Source: Sphingomonas gei (GTDB lineage Bacteria > Pseudomonadota > Alphaproteobacteria > Sphingomonadales > Sphingomonadaceae). From it: a stretch of 64,000 bases of DNA. The stretch is from NCBI RefSeq assembly GCF_004792685.1, contig NZ_SRXT01000003.1, positions 1 to 64,000 on the forward strand, given 5' to 3'. A program made the position numbers and the translations under genes. Numbering within the stretch: position 1 is the first letter of the stretch; every line of letters begins with the position of its first letter. This document shows, in pieces, positions 17,426 through 26,551 of the stretch. The notes under the pieces are model-generated. The model did no database searches and was not told the DNA's origin. It was given only the letters and a program-made list of their open reading frames with translations.

Positions 17426-18523
17426 ATGGCAGACGCGACGGTTCTTGATTTCGAGTTTGAGGCGCATGCCAGCCCGGTGGCCGATGCCGATCGCGCCGCG
17501 CTGCTCGCCAATCCAGGCTTCGGCAAGATCTTCACCGACCACATGGCGGTGATCCATTATACGGCGGACAGAGGCTGGCACGACGCCCGCATCGAACCGC
17601 GCCGCCCGATCCAGCTCGATCCCGCCTGCGCGGTGCTCCATTATGCGCAGGAGATTTTCGAGGGCCTCAAGGCCTATCGCATGCCCGACGGCGGCGCGAC
17701 CTTGTTTCGCGCCGACGCCAATGCTGCGCGCTTCGCCGAATCGGCGCGCCGGATGGCCATGCCCGAGCTGCCGGAGGATTTGTTCCTCTCGTCGATCCGC
17801 GAACTGGTCAGCACCGACCGCGACTGGATCCCTGAGGGCGACGGCGCCTCGCTCTATCTGCGCCCCTTCATGTTCGCCAGCGAGACCTTCCTCGGGGTGC
17901 GACCGGCGCAGGAATATCTCTATCTGGTGATCGCTTCGCCGGCGGGTGCCTATTTCAAGGGCGGCGCGCCTTCGGTCACGCTCTGGGTTTCGGAGCATTA
18001 CACCCGCGCCGCGCCCGGCGGAACCGGCGCCGCCAAATGTGGCGGCAATTACGCCGCCAGCCTCGTCGCTCAGGCCGAGGCGATCGGCCATGACTGCGAC
18101 CAGGTCGTCTTCCTTGATGCGGCCGAGAACCGCTATGTCGAGGAATTGGGGGGGATGAACGTCTTCTTCGTGTTCGAAGACGGCTCGATCCGGACGCCGC
18201 CGCTGACCGGCACGATCCTGCCCGGAATCACCCGTGATTCGCTGCTGGCGCTGGCGCGTGCGGAGGGAATCACGGTGCGCGAGGAGCCCTACAGCCTCGA
18301 CGAATGGAAAGCCGATGCCGCGAGCGGACACTTACGCGAAGCCTTCGCCTGCGGCACCGCCGCCGTCGTCACCCCGATCGGCCGGGTGAAGGGGCGCGGC
18401 TTCGACTTCACCATTGGAAACGGTGGTCCCGGCCTGCTCACCGAGCAGCTCCGTCAGCAACTCGTGTCGATTCAGCGGGGAACCGCGCCCGATCCGCACG
18501 GCTGGGTTGAACGTCTCTTCTGA
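17426..18523 (+). CDS. ilvE: Branched-chain amino acid aminotransferase
   Basis: 365 residues, class IV PLP aminotransferase. The PLP lysine is Lys204 in GAAKCGGNYAAS. Other conserved parts are HYAQEIFEGLKAYR, LYLRPFMFASE, EELGGMNVFFVF and ACGTAAVVTPIGRV. It carries out the reversible transamination of leucine, isoleucine and valine. The length fits the larger bacterial/eukaryotic IlvE subgroup. It follows a divergent marR gene and precedes tRNA-Gln. Confidence 0.96.
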   Translation: MADATVLDFEFEAHASPVADADRAALLANPGFGKIFTDHMAVIHYTADRGWHDARIEPRRPIQLDPACAVLHYAQEIFEGLKAYRMPDGGATLFRADANAARFAESARRMAMPELPEDLFLSSIRELVSTDRDWIPEGDGASLYLRPFMFASETFLGVRPAQEYLYLVIASPAGAYFKGGAPSVTLWVSEHYTRAAPGGTGAAKCGGNYAASLVAQAEAIGHDCDQVVFLDAAENRYVEELGGMNVFFVFEDGSIRTPPLTGTILPGITRDSLLALARAEGITVREEPYSLDEWKADAASGHLREAFACGTAAVVTPIGRVKGRGFDFTIGNGGPGLLTEQLRQQLVSIQRGTAPDPHGWVERLF

Positions 18524-18546
18524 GGCCCTATAAGCCCGCTTCCCGG

Positions 18547-18621
18547 TGGGGCGTCGCCAAGTGGTAAGGCAGCGGCTTTTGATGCCGCCATTCGCAGGTT
18601 CGAATCCTGCCGCCCCAGCCA
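18547..18621 (+). tRNA. tRNA-Gln (TTG)
   Basis: A 75-nt cloverleaf with encoded CCA (18619-18621). The acceptor TGGGGCG pairs with CGCCCCA. The anticodon loop TTTTGAT carries TTG at 18579-18581. The T-arm GGTTCGAATCC is standard. It lies 23 nt after ilvE and may be transcribed with it. Confidence 0.96.
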
Positions 18622-18688
18622 GTTCTTGCTTAAGATACTGATTCTACACGTAGTCGTGATCCGGCCGCGATTTGCGTCGCACCCGAAA

Positions 18689-19450
18689 CTAGTCGACTGT
18701 CGCCCTCGCCGATGAGAGCGCTTTTGCCGCCAGGTCCGCGGCGACGTCGAAGCGTAGTCCGGCGGCCCTCCGTTCGGAGTAGCGATCGACAAGCTGGCCG
18801 GCATGCGGACGCAGCAGCACGGTAAACCGCACCAGTTCCTCCATCACATCGACGATCCGGTCGTAATAGCTGGACGGTTTCATGCGTCCGGCCTCGTCGA
18901 ACTCCTTGTACGCCATTGCTATCGAAGACTGATTCGGCACGGTGAACATCCGCATCCAGCGACCGAGCAGCCGCAGCGTGTTGACCGCGTTGAACGACTG
19001 CGATCCGCCGGACACCTGCATCACCGCGAGCGTACGGCCCTGTGTGGGGCGCATTCCGTTCATCTCCAGCGGCAGGTGATCGATCTGGGCCTTCATGATG
19101 CCGGAGATCTGGCCATGACGCTCGGGGCTGCACCAGACCTGGCCCTCCGACCACATCGAGAGCGTGCGAAGCGCGTGCACTGCCGGGTGATCGTCGTCCG
19201 CAATCTGGTCGGGAAGCGGGAGGTCCGAGGGATCGAAAATACGCGTCTCGGCGCCGAACAGCTGCAGCAGGCGCGCCGCTTCCTCGACGGCGAGACGGGA
19301 GAAAGAACGCTCGCGCAGCGAGCCGTACAGCAACAGGATCCGCGGCGGTGGCTGGTCGTCGCCGAGACCGGTTGCGGGTCGTCGACGCGCATAGGCCGGA
19401 TCGAGCGCAGGAAGCACCTCCGGGTCGCCGAGAGTACGCAGGCGGCTCAT
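18689..19450 (-). CDS. arsH: ArsH, organoarsenical oxidase / NADPH-dependent FMN reductase
   Basis: 253 residues. The flavodoxin-like fold is evident: [25 protein letters not shown] binds FMN phosphate, and [19 protein letters not shown] and [28 protein letters not shown] are strongly conserved in ArsH. ArsH oxidises trivalent organoarsenicals to less toxic pentavalent forms. The start ATG 19450 follows GAGGAAATT. It is the last gene of the ars operon, 34 nt after acr3. Confidence 0.95.
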   Translation of the reverse strand: MSRLRTLGDPEVLPALDPAYARRRPATGLGDDQPPPRILLLYGSLRERSFSRLAVEEAARLLQLFGAETRIFDPSDLPLPDQIADDDHPAVHALRTLSMWSEGQVWCSPERHGQISGIMKAQIDHLPLEMNGMRPTQGRTLAVMQVSGGSQSFNAVNTLRLLGRWMRMFTVPNQSSIAMAYKEFDEAGRMKPSSYYDRIVDVMEELVRFTVLLRPHAGQLVDRYSERRAAGLRFDVAADLAAKALSSARATVD

Positions 19451-19484
19451 ACAATTTCCTCGGAGAAGCAGGTGGCGGAAACCA

Positions 19485-20516
19485 TCATCCGCGTATTCCA
19501 GCCTCATACCAGAGACGGGTACGCTTCACGATCGACACGACCGACAACATGACGGGGACCTCGACGAGTACGCCGACGACGGTCGCGAGCGCGGCGCCAG
19601 ACTTCAGTCCGAACAGCGAAATCGCGGCGGCTACGGCGAGCTCGAAGAAGTTTGACGCGCCGATCAGCGCGGAGGGTGCCGCAACGCACCATGCCACCCC
19701 GAACCGGCGGCTCAGCCAATAAGCCAGCCCGGCATTGCAATAGACCTGAATGAGGATCGGTACGGCAATCAGCGCGATCACTAGCGGGTGCGCGATGATG
19801 GCCTCCCCCTGGAACCCGAACAGCAGGACCAGCGTCGTCAGCAGCGCGAACAGCGACGTGGGCCCAAGCCGGCCGAGCAACCGATCGAGGCCGGGCTGCC
19901 CCACGGCCGACAAGACGGCGCGGCGGATGAACTGGGCGGCGATCACCGGCACCACGATGTACAGCGCGACCGAGATCAGGAGCGTGTCCCACGGAACCGC
20001 GATCGATGCGACGCCGAGCAGCATCGCGACCAACGGCGCAAACGCGAACACCATGATGATGTCGTTCAGCGCGACCTGGCTCAGCGTATAGGTAGGATCG
20101 CCGTCGCAGAGGTTGGACCAGACGAACACCATGGCAGTGCATGGAGCCGCGGCGAGCAGGATCAGGCCGGCGATGTAGGAGCTGATGTCGCTTTCCGGCA
20201 GGAGCGGCCGGAAGAGATAACCCAGTAAAAACGCTCCCAGCAGGGTCATCGAGAACGGCTTCACCGCCCAGTTGATGAAGAGCGTTACGCCGACGCCTTT
20301 CCAATGCTGCCGGACCGAGCCGAGGGCGGCCAGGTCGATCTTGAGCAGCATCGGGATGATCATCAGCCAGATCAGCACCGCGACGAACAGGTTGACCTTC
20401 GCGACCTCCACCGACGCGATCGCCGCAAACAGTCCGGGCAATGCGTAGCCGAGCCCGATCCCCGCGACGATGCACAGTGCAACCCAGACGCTGAGATAGC
20501 GTTCGAAGGTGGCCAT
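19485..20516 (-). CDS. acr3: Arsenite efflux permease Acr3
   Basis: 343 residues, about ten membrane spans. Diagnostic Acr3 blocks are [36 protein letters not shown] (including the essential Cys in [11 protein letters not shown]), [12 protein letters not shown] and [16 protein letters not shown]. It exports As(III), driven by the proton gradient. Start chosen at ATG 20516 (GAGAAGG upstream); a TTG at 20540 overlaps the arsC-arsN stop and is the alternative. Part of the ars operon. Confidence 0.95.
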   Translation of the reverse strand: MATFERYLSVWVALCIVAGIGLGYALPGLFAAIASVEVAKVNLFVAVLIWLMIIPMLLKIDLAALGSVRQHWKGVGVTLFINWAVKPFSMTLLGAFLLGYLFRPLLPESDISSYIAGLILLAAAPCTAMVFVWSNLCDGDPTYTLSQVALNDIIMVFAFAPLVAMLLGVASIAVPWDTLLISVALYIVVPVIAAQFIRRAVLSAVGQPGLDRLLGRLGPTSLFALLTTLVLLFGFQGEAIIAHPLVIALIAVPILIQVYCNAGLAYWLSRRFGVAWCVAAPSALIGASNFFELAVAAAISLFGLKSGAALATVVGVLVEVPVMLSVVSIVKRTRLWYEAGIRG

Positions 20517-20536
20517 CGCGGCCTTCTCGCCGGTGC

Positions 20537-21472
20537 TCAATGCGCTGCCGGGCTGGTGGAAGACCCGGCCCCCAGGGCGGTTTGCATATAGACGCTGTCC
20601 CGCCAGCGACCTGCCTTCCAGCCCATGGCAGGAAGACGGCCGGCATGCTCGAAGCCGAATGCCGAATGCAGCGCAATCGAGGCCGGTTCGGCGCCGCCGA
20701 TCACGGCGACCATCTGCCGGAACCCCTGATCCGTCGCTGCAGTCAGCAGTGCGGCCAGCAGAGCACGGCCAATCCCCCGCCGCGCATGGTCGACAGACAC
20801 ATAGATGCTATCTTCGCACGAATACGCGTAAGCCGGGCGATCACGGAACTGGGTCGCGTAGCAATAGCCAACGAGCGCCTCACCCTCGCACGCGACGAGG
20901 AATGGCCAGTCCTTCGCGGTGATGTGCTCGATCTTCTCTCGCGTGGCTGCAACCGAAGGCGGCACCGTCTCATAGGTCGCCGTGCCATGCAGCACGTGGT
21001 GCGCGTATATGCCTGCGATAGCTGCTGCGTCTTCAAGCGCGACGGGGCGGATCGCGACGGTCATCGCGACGCCGGCTCCAACCTGGTCGTCTTCCTTGAT
21101 GAATGGGGCGCGCTGCGGCGAGTCGAGCAAGTCCAGCACAGCCTCGGACGGACGGCAAAGTTTCACCCCCAGCGGTGAAACCACGATCGGGCGATTGATC
21201 AGGATCGGGTGTTCCATCATCGCGTCGATGAGTTGGTCGTTGCCGAGCAGGGGATTTCCAAGGCCGAGTTGGGCGAAGGGTGTATCCTTTTCGCGCAGCA
21301 ACGCGCGAGGCGTGGTCCCCATGCGCTCGATAAGCGAGATGATCATTTGCCGCGACGGCGGGGTCTTCAGATATTCGACCACGTGCGGCTCGATCCCTGC
21401 ATTGCGGATCATTGCCAGCGTGTTGCGCGACGTTCCGCACGCCGGGTTATGGTAGATCACGATGTCGCTCAT
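20537..21472 (-). CDS. ArsC-ArsN fusion: arsenate reductase plus GNAT acetyltransferase
   Basis: 311 residues. Residues ~1-140 are a glutaredoxin-type arsenate reductase: IYHNPACGTSRNTL holds the catalytic Cys12, and HPILINRPIVVSPLGVKLCRPSE carries the arginines that bind arsenate. Residues ~147-311 are a GNAT domain of the phosphinothricin/arsinothricin acetyltransferase type: IRPVALEDAAAIAGIYAHHVLHGTATYET, then YVSVDHARRGIGRALLAALL (acetyl-CoA loop). Arsenate would be reduced for Acr3 export, and the GNAT half could acetylate arsinothricin or related amino-acid antibiotics (family inference). The start overlaps the arsR stop by 4 nt. Confidence 0.9.
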   Translation of the reverse strand: MSDIVIYHNPACGTSRNTLAMIRNAGIEPHVVEYLKTPPSRQMIISLIERMGTTPRALLREKDTPFAQLGLGNPLLGNDQLIDAMMEHPILINRPIVVSPLGVKLCRPSEAVLDLLDSPQRAPFIKEDDQVGAGVAMTVAIRPVALEDAAAIAGIYAHHVLHGTATYETVPPSVAATREKIEHITAKDWPFLVACEGEALVGYCYATQFRDRPAYAYSCEDSIYVSVDHARRGIGRALLAALLTAATDQGFRQMVAVIGGAEPASIALHSAFGFEHAGRLPAMGWKAGRWRDSVYMQTALGAGSSTSPAAH

Positions 21473-21825
21473 TGAAGCGGACCCGGCTGGCAGCAGGCGG
21501 CCTGGGTCACGATATCCGCAAGCGGCGCACAGATCTCCGGCTTCCCCGCGCAGCAATCTTCCATGAGGAAGCCGAGCAGGCTGGTCATATGGTTGTACGC
21601 GGCGGTGTAGATGATCGAGCGGCCTTCGCGACGCGAAGTGACGAGGCCGGCGTGACCGAGGATCGTCAAATTGCCCGACAGGGTCTGGGGCACGTGCCCC
21701 GTCGCACGAGCGATCTCGCCGGAGGCCATGCCCTCTTCACCCGCGCGGACAAGCAGACGGAAGATGTCGAGACGTCCGGGATGGGCGAGCGCCGACAGCG
21801 CTATGACCGCGGCGTTGGCGTCCAT
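21469..21825 (-). CDS. arsR: ArsR arsenic-responsive repressor
   Basis: 118 residues, winged helix: LSALAHPGRLDIFRLLVRAGEEGMASGEIARATGHVPQTLSGNLTILGHAGLVTSRREGRSIIY. Putative As(III) ligands are cysteines at the C-terminus, EDCCAGKPEIC and AACCQPG, rather than the CxC in the DNA-binding helix of the E. coli-type proteins. It should repress its own operon by binding the dyad at 21941-21982. Its ATG overlaps the stop of a short leader ORF (TGATG), and its stop overlaps arsC-arsN, so all are likely coupled. Confidence 0.94.
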   Translation of the reverse strand: MDANAAVIALSALAHPGRLDIFRLLVRAGEEGMASGEIARATGHVPQTLSGNLTILGHAGLVTSRREGRSIIYTAAYNHMTSLLGFLMEDCCAGKPEICAPLADIVTQAACCQPGPLQ

Positions 21826-21926
21826 CAGCAGAGCACGTCCGTGGCGGCGGTGTTGGCCGTAGCACAGCGGGCCTTGGCGGTCGGTGTCGTCGGAACCCCG
21901 CCTTCGTTCAGATGCGTGCGCTTCAC
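21825..21926 (-). CDS. Possible 33-residue leader peptide upstream of arsR
   Basis: A short reading frame from GTG 21926 (GGGGACGGGCC before it) to a TGA that overlaps the arsR ATG as TGATG. The peptide begins MKRTHLNEGGVPTTP and ends in Cys, with a second Cys at position 21. It fills most of the ~115-nt gap between the ars operator and arsR. The stop-start overlap suggests translational coupling. It may equally be untranslated leader; no homologue is recognised. Confidence 0.4.
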   Translation of the reverse strand: MKRTHLNEGGVPTTPTAKARCATANTAATDVLC

Positions 21927-21940
21927 GGCCCGTCCCCGGT

Positions 21941-21982
21941 GACTCTATGATATTACCGGTATATCCGTAATATCATAGAGTC
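21941..21982 (-). promoter_or_regulatory. ars operator: perfect 16-bp inverted repeat with embedded promoter
   Basis: Arms GACTCTATGATATTAC (21941-21956) and GTAATATCATAGAGTC (21967-21982) are perfect complements around a 10-nt spacer. On the minus strand a TTGACT (-35-like, 21979-21984) overlaps the outer arm and TATACC (-10-like, 21958-21963) lies in the spacer, though their 15-bp spacing is short. Its place upstream of arsR makes it the expected ArsR binding site. Confidence 0.85.
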
Positions 21983-22024
21983 AAGGTGCCCTGTGGATGA
22001 TTTGATGGTGTCGAGCGCTATCGG

Positions 22025-23233
22025 TTACCGGGCGCCATCCGGCTTCCAGCCCCACGCCTGCATCATGACGTCGAACAAATAAGTGTTCGGGAAATAGCCG
22101 CGGACGCGCTCGGCTCCTGCGCCGATCGCCAGCGCGGGCACTTCCTCGCCGGTGTGCGTGTCGTTGACGAGTACGTTCTTCAGGCGAACCATCGGGTTTT
22201 TGCTGTTGGTCGCTTTCCAGGCATCATAGCCTTCCAGAAGTTCGCCGCCGCGGCGCCCGCCATCCACTTGAAGCCCGAAACTATGATCGGCGGTGAACAG
22301 CAACAGCGTGTCTTTCAGGTCGACGCGCTTCTCGACCTCGGCAACCAGTCTGTCGAAATCCACGACATGCTGCAGCCCCTCCTGAGGATCATCGGTGTGC
22401 GCGTCCCATTCGACGACCAGCAGATATCCCTTGGGTGAGCGTTGCAGGATGTCGAGTGCCTTGAGCGTCGCGGCGCGCGCATCCATGTCTTCCCCCACCA
22501 CGACGGGGCGCTTCTCGGCAGCACCCACGTCGGCGAGCTTTTCGTGGATCGGGCGGCCGATGCTCCGGCCGATCTGCTCGAAACTGGTGCCCGCCGCGGT
22601 CAATTGCGCGCCGATCTTCTTGCGGCCGGCGCCGAAAAGCACGTCGACGCCATCGCCGAACCGTGGCGCAAACGCCTGCGGGAAAATCTCGCCCCATTTC
22701 TGGCGATCGTTGGAGTGGGCATAGGTTGCGGCCGGCGTGGCGTCCGCGATCGACTGGGTGGTGACCACGCCGGTGAGCAGCCCGTGTTCCTCGGCATATT
22801 CCAGCACGGTCTTGGTCGGCGCCCCGTCGCGCGTTCCGCGGGCGCCGTCGGCGGCCTGGCTGATCACGCCGTTGTGGGTCTTCACGCCCGTCACGATCGC
22901 CGACATGCCGTTGGCCGAATCGGAGACGAACGCATCCACCGGCGAGGTTTCGCTAAGCCCGAGATGGGGCCAATGCTGGATCCGCAGCCTGAGTGGCTCG
23001 CCATAGCCGTGCAGGCTGGCAGCGTTGATCACCGGCACGCCGCCAGCGTCGGCAAGGAACAGGATGACGTTCTTCGCTTTCCGCGAAGGCGGGGCCTGAA
23101 CGTTCGCCTCGGGCGGCTGCGGTTGCGATCGCGCTTCCTCTCTGGCCGTGTCGGGCGCGGCGTGACCGGGAACCGCCGCGGCGGACGACGCCGCGAGCGA
23201 CAGGCAAAGCAGGTGCAGCAGGGAATTTGCCAT
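22025..23233 (-). CDS. Secreted alkaline phosphatase
   Basis: 402 residues. A Sec signal MANSLLHLLCLSLAASSAAAVPGHA is followed by a Pro/Gln-rich linker. The PhoA fold is shown by NVILFLADAGG (metal-binding Asp62; the usual motif is GDGMG), FVSDSANGMSAIVTGVKTHNG (nucleophile Ser106), VVEWDAHTDDP and LLLFTADHSFG (Asp/His metal ligands), and HTGEEVPALAIG. It releases phosphate from esters in the periplasm. The gene follows the TonB receptor by 17 nt on the same strand, so the two form an operon. Confidence 0.9.
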   Translation of the reverse strand: MANSLLHLLCLSLAASSAAAVPGHAAPDTAREEARSQPQPPEANVQAPPSRKAKNVILFLADAGGVPVINAASLHGYGEPLRLRIQHWPHLGLSETSPVDAFVSDSANGMSAIVTGVKTHNGVISQAADGARGTRDGAPTKTVLEYAEEHGLLTGVVTTQSIADATPAATYAHSNDRQKWGEIFPQAFAPRFGDGVDVLFGAGRKKIGAQLTAAGTSFEQIGRSIGRPIHEKLADVGAAEKRPVVVGEDMDARAATLKALDILQRSPKGYLLVVEWDAHTDDPQEGLQHVVDFDRLVAEVEKRVDLKDTLLLFTADHSFGLQVDGGRRGGELLEGYDAWKATNSKNPMVRLKNVLVNDTHTGEEVPALAIGAGAERVRGYFPNTYLFDVMMQAWGWKPDGAR

Positions 23234-23250
23234 GGGTTCGTTTCCTTTGA

Positions 23251-26184
23251 TCAAAACGTGAATTCGAGACCGAAGCGGTACTTGCGGCCGGTCAGGCTCG
23301 CATCCTCCACGAACTGGCGGTATCCCGAATAGGAGACCTGGGGCTCGTCGGTCAGGTTTGTAACCGAGGCGTAGGCGCGGACATTCCTGGTGACCGCATA
23401 AGCGGCGCGCACGTCCACGCGCTTCTCGGCGGCATAGAATTCGTCGGATTCGATGCTGTCGCCGAGCCCTTCCACATAGTCGTCGCGGAAGATGTAGTCG
23501 CCGCGCAGCTCGAAGCCGCGCCACGCCCATTCGAGCGAGGCGTTGAACAGGAACTTGGAGAATCCGGGCAACGGCAATTTGCGATCGTCGTCGCGGTTGG
23601 GATAGGAAGCCTCGCTGTCCGAGAAGGTTGCGCTGACGCTGGCGCTCAGTCCGCGCAGCGCGCCGGGCAGGAAGGTGAGACGCTGGCGCGCGATCAACTC
23701 GATGCCGTAATTCTTCGCGGCCGATCCATTCAGCGGGACCTCATATTCGAAATCGCCTTCGGGATCGAAGATCGGGACGCCGTTCGCGTCGAGATTGGTG
23801 AAGTTGTAGATCTGCGTATACGAGAAGTTGCGGACGTTCTTGTAGAACAGGGCGACGCTGTAGAGCCCGCCACTCTTGGTGTAATACTCGACCTGCGCGT
23901 CGAAATTGTCGGACAGCGCCGGCTTCAGTCGCGCATTGCCGTCCGCGATATCGCCGTCCTCGTTGACGAAGCGCCCCGCGGTGAGCTCGCTCAGCCGCGG
24001 CCGGCCGTAGCTGCGATTGTAGCTCTCGCGCATGATCAGGTTGGGGGCGAGCTCATGGCGGAAATGGAGGCTCGGCAGCCAATGGCCATAGGAATCGCCC
24101 TGCTCGGCCTTGGTGAAGCCGGCTTTCTCGTCGAGATAGCTTACCTGATAATTGGTGTTGTTCCATTTGACGTGCTCGTAGCGGACGCCGCCGAGGATGG
24201 TGTGGCTCCCGATGCGCCACGTCCCCATGACGTATCCCGCGGCGGTTTGCTCGGTCGCGTCGTAATCCTCGAAATAGCTGTCCTCGAGCGAGTCTGCCTC
24301 CTCATAGCGGAACAGGCCGGGATTGCTGCGCAACAGCCGGACACCAGCCGCCGGATTGACGTCGAAATACTTGGTTCCGCCGAGGATGACCTCGTTATTG
24401 GGCGTGACGACATCCGCGTAGGGGAAGGCGTCATCCATCGAATACACGTCCGCCACCTGATCGAAGCGCGGCTCGCTGCGATAATATTTCGCGCCGGTCT
24501 TGAGCGAGAAGACGCCCGATCCAAGGCTGAAGCTGCGTTCGAAATCGGCGCGGGCGCTGTAGACGTTCTCGGTGCGGACCGAATTGTTGAGGATCAGCTC
24601 GCCTTCGGTGACGGCCGACAGGTCGGTCGGGTTGCGGCCGCTCAACTCGTTGATGATCACTTCGCCGCGCGACACGTCGACGAGATGATATTCGAACTGC
24701 AGCCAGGGATCGTCGGGCTCCATCACGAAATTGAGCTCGTTGTCGTTGGTGGTGGTCTGCTTGTTCCGCGAATAGAACAGGTCGTAGGTCAGCAGGCTGT
24801 TGGGGCTTTCATGGCGGCCGCCCAGATTGATCGAGTAGAGATCGGTCTTGCGATCATCCTCGGTGCCGATCCAGCCGCGCGACCCGCGCGAACCGCTGCT
24901 GCCGGTCGTGCCGCGGCCATAGTCGGGAGTCAGCTCGGCATAGGTCTTGCGGCCGCCCACGGCATCCTGGAAGCGAGTGTCGATGTCGATGTCGGTCTCG
25001 TACTTCACGCCGTGGCGATTGGCGTTGCTGTAAAGGAAGCGGGTGTAGAAGGAATTGAACGGATCCGTCCGAAAATCCAGGTTCAGGTTCGCGGTGGTCG
25101 TCTTGGTGACGCGCGTATCATATTCCCAGTGCGACGCTTCCATGAACCAGACCGGTTTCGCATATTGGGCCAGATTGAGCTGCGGGTTGTTGGCGGGCGT
25201 GACCTGGACCCAGTCCATGTCGCGGTTGAGCGAATAGCGATCGGTCTGATAGCTGCTGATCGTTCCGCTGACGCCCAGATTCCGGTCGCCGCCGGCCACG
25301 CTGAAGATGTTCGAATATTGCGCGGTAAGCGCATGGCCGAACTTCTCGGGAAGGTCGCTATAGATCCCGCCGACATCGAGCTTGATCTGCTGGCCGCTGC
25401 GCTGGAAGGCGCTGCGCGTCACGACGTTGACGATGCCGCCGATCGCGTCGCCGTCGCGATCGGGGGTCGGCGCCTTGATCACTTCGATGTTGGTGATCCC
25501 GTCGCCCGAGAATTGTGTGAGCGCGATGCCGCGTCCGCCGCCCGAGGTCGGCACGCGGTTGCCGTCGACCTGGAACGAATTATAGTCCCCTTCGATGCCG
25601 CGGATGTTGATCCCGGTGGGCGAACCGTCCTGATCGGTGTCGACGCTCAGGCCCGGCAGGCGTTGAAGCGCGTAGCCGATATTGCCGTCCGGCATCGGCC
25701 CGAACGTCTCTTCGGACACGATGTTGACGATGCCGCTTGCCGTCTTCTGCTGGTTGATCGCCAGCGCCTGCCCTGTGGCGGCGGCGCGAATGACCACCGT
25801 CTCTCCGCTCAGCGCCTTGCTCGTCAGCGCGACATCCGCCTCGGCATTGCCGCCGCGCGGGATGCGGACGCTGACCGTGGCGGTATCGAGGCCGACATAA
25901 TCGACCTCGAGCGTGACCGGCCCGGCAGGGGCGGCGACCTGGAAGCGTCCATCCTCGGCCGTATAGTCCTGCGCGTTGCTGCCGACCACGCGAACCACGG
26001 CTCCGCGCAGCGACTGCCCTGTCGCCTCGTCATAGACCCGGCCGGTAACGGTGCCATCGGCACGCTCCGCGCTGCTCGTCGCCGGCGTCGCTGTGCTTTG
26101 TGCGTGCGCGGTGCCGGCGGCCAGCGCGATGATTGCAGTAGAGGCCAGCATGGTGAGTGGTTTTGCGACCGAGATTGTCTTCAT
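23251..26184 (-). CDS. TonB-dependent receptor with carboxypeptidase-like regulatory domain
   Basis: 977 residues. The signal peptide ends near ALAAGTAHAQ. An N-terminal carboxypeptidase-regulatory-like beta domain (~45-120; VTGRVYDEATGQSLRGAVVRV) precedes the plug (LPGLSVDTDQDGSPTGINIRGIEGDYNSFQVDGNRVP, ~180-215) and a 22-strand-type barrel ending in KYRFGLEFTF with terminal Phe. The class imports large substrates across the outer membrane using TonB energy. The operonic partner is an alkaline phosphatase, so a phosphorylated or phosphate-ester substrate is a reasonable inference. GGGGGACG precedes the ATG. Confidence 0.92.
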   Translation of the reverse strand: MKTISVAKPLTMLASTAIIALAAGTAHAQSTATPATSSAERADGTVTGRVYDEATGQSLRGAVVRVVGSNAQDYTAEDGRFQVAAPAGPVTLEVDYVGLDTATVSVRIPRGGNAEADVALTSKALSGETVVIRAAATGQALAINQQKTASGIVNIVSEETFGPMPDGNIGYALQRLPGLSVDTDQDGSPTGINIRGIEGDYNSFQVDGNRVPTSGGGRGIALTQFSGDGITNIEVIKAPTPDRDGDAIGGIVNVVTRSAFQRSGQQIKLDVGGIYSDLPEKFGHALTAQYSNIFSVAGGDRNLGVSGTISSYQTDRYSLNRDMDWVQVTPANNPQLNLAQYAKPVWFMEASHWEYDTRVTKTTTANLNLDFRTDPFNSFYTRFLYSNANRHGVKYETDIDIDTRFQDAVGGRKTYAELTPDYGRGTTGSSGSRGSRGWIGTEDDRKTDLYSINLGGRHESPNSLLTYDLFYSRNKQTTTNDNELNFVMEPDDPWLQFEYHLVDVSRGEVIINELSGRNPTDLSAVTEGELILNNSVRTENVYSARADFERSFSLGSGVFSLKTGAKYYRSEPRFDQVADVYSMDDAFPYADVVTPNNEVILGGTKYFDVNPAAGVRLLRSNPGLFRYEEADSLEDSYFEDYDATEQTAAGYVMGTWRIGSHTILGGVRYEHVKWNNTNYQVSYLDEKAGFTKAEQGDSYGHWLPSLHFRHELAPNLIMRESYNRSYGRPRLSELTAGRFVNEDGDIADGNARLKPALSDNFDAQVEYYTKSGGLYSVALFYKNVRNFSYTQIYNFTNLDANGVPIFDPEGDFEYEVPLNGSAAKNYGIELIARQRLTFLPGALRGLSASVSATFSDSEASYPNRDDDRKLPLPGFSKFLFNASLEWAWRGFELRGDYIFRDDYVEGLGDSIESDEFYAAEKRVDVRAAYAVTRNVRAYASVTNLTDEPQVSYSGYRQFVEDASLTGRKYRFGLEFTF

Positions 26185-26551
26185 CTAACGTCCCCCAAAA
26201 ATATCAATAGACGTCAATAAAACGCTCATCCGGAAAGATGAGCGCGCGCCTCCTCGCTCAGGATCGACATGAAGATCCAGAGTTTCTAAGATTAGCTCGA
26301 AAGTTTGATCACCTATTCGGTGATGTTATTCATGTATCGATCGTGAATTGCATCGAATCCAGAAGTGGATGCATTACAATCCAGTTATGTCCGATGGCGC
26401 TATCGGCCATTCGGCAATACTGTCTCCTGTGAAACGGGCAGCTAGGTTCCAACGGTGACAGAGGTGTTACGCACTCGGAGAATCGCCGGTTAAAAATTCT
26501 TAATGTTCGGCCTGTCACAGAAACGTCGTAGCCGGCCGATAGCTGGGGCCA
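26185..26551. other. Divergent regulatory region between TonB receptor and two-component genes
   Basis: 367 bp without a gene. It is noticeably AT-richer than its flanks. It holds an 8-bp hairpin CGCTCATC/GATGAGCG (26223-26244) in the receptor leader, an inverted repeat TGCATC/GATGCA (26349-26373) with inner TCCA/TGGA, and two CTGTCAC words in opposite orientation (minus strand near 26454, plus strand near 26513) that recall PHO-box half sites. No single site is decisive. Confidence 0.6.

Noticed and set aside
24055-26220. 721-codon plus-strand frame opposite the TonB receptor
   Set aside because: It lacks any motif and mirrors the receptor codons; the receptor has signal peptide, plug and barrel features.
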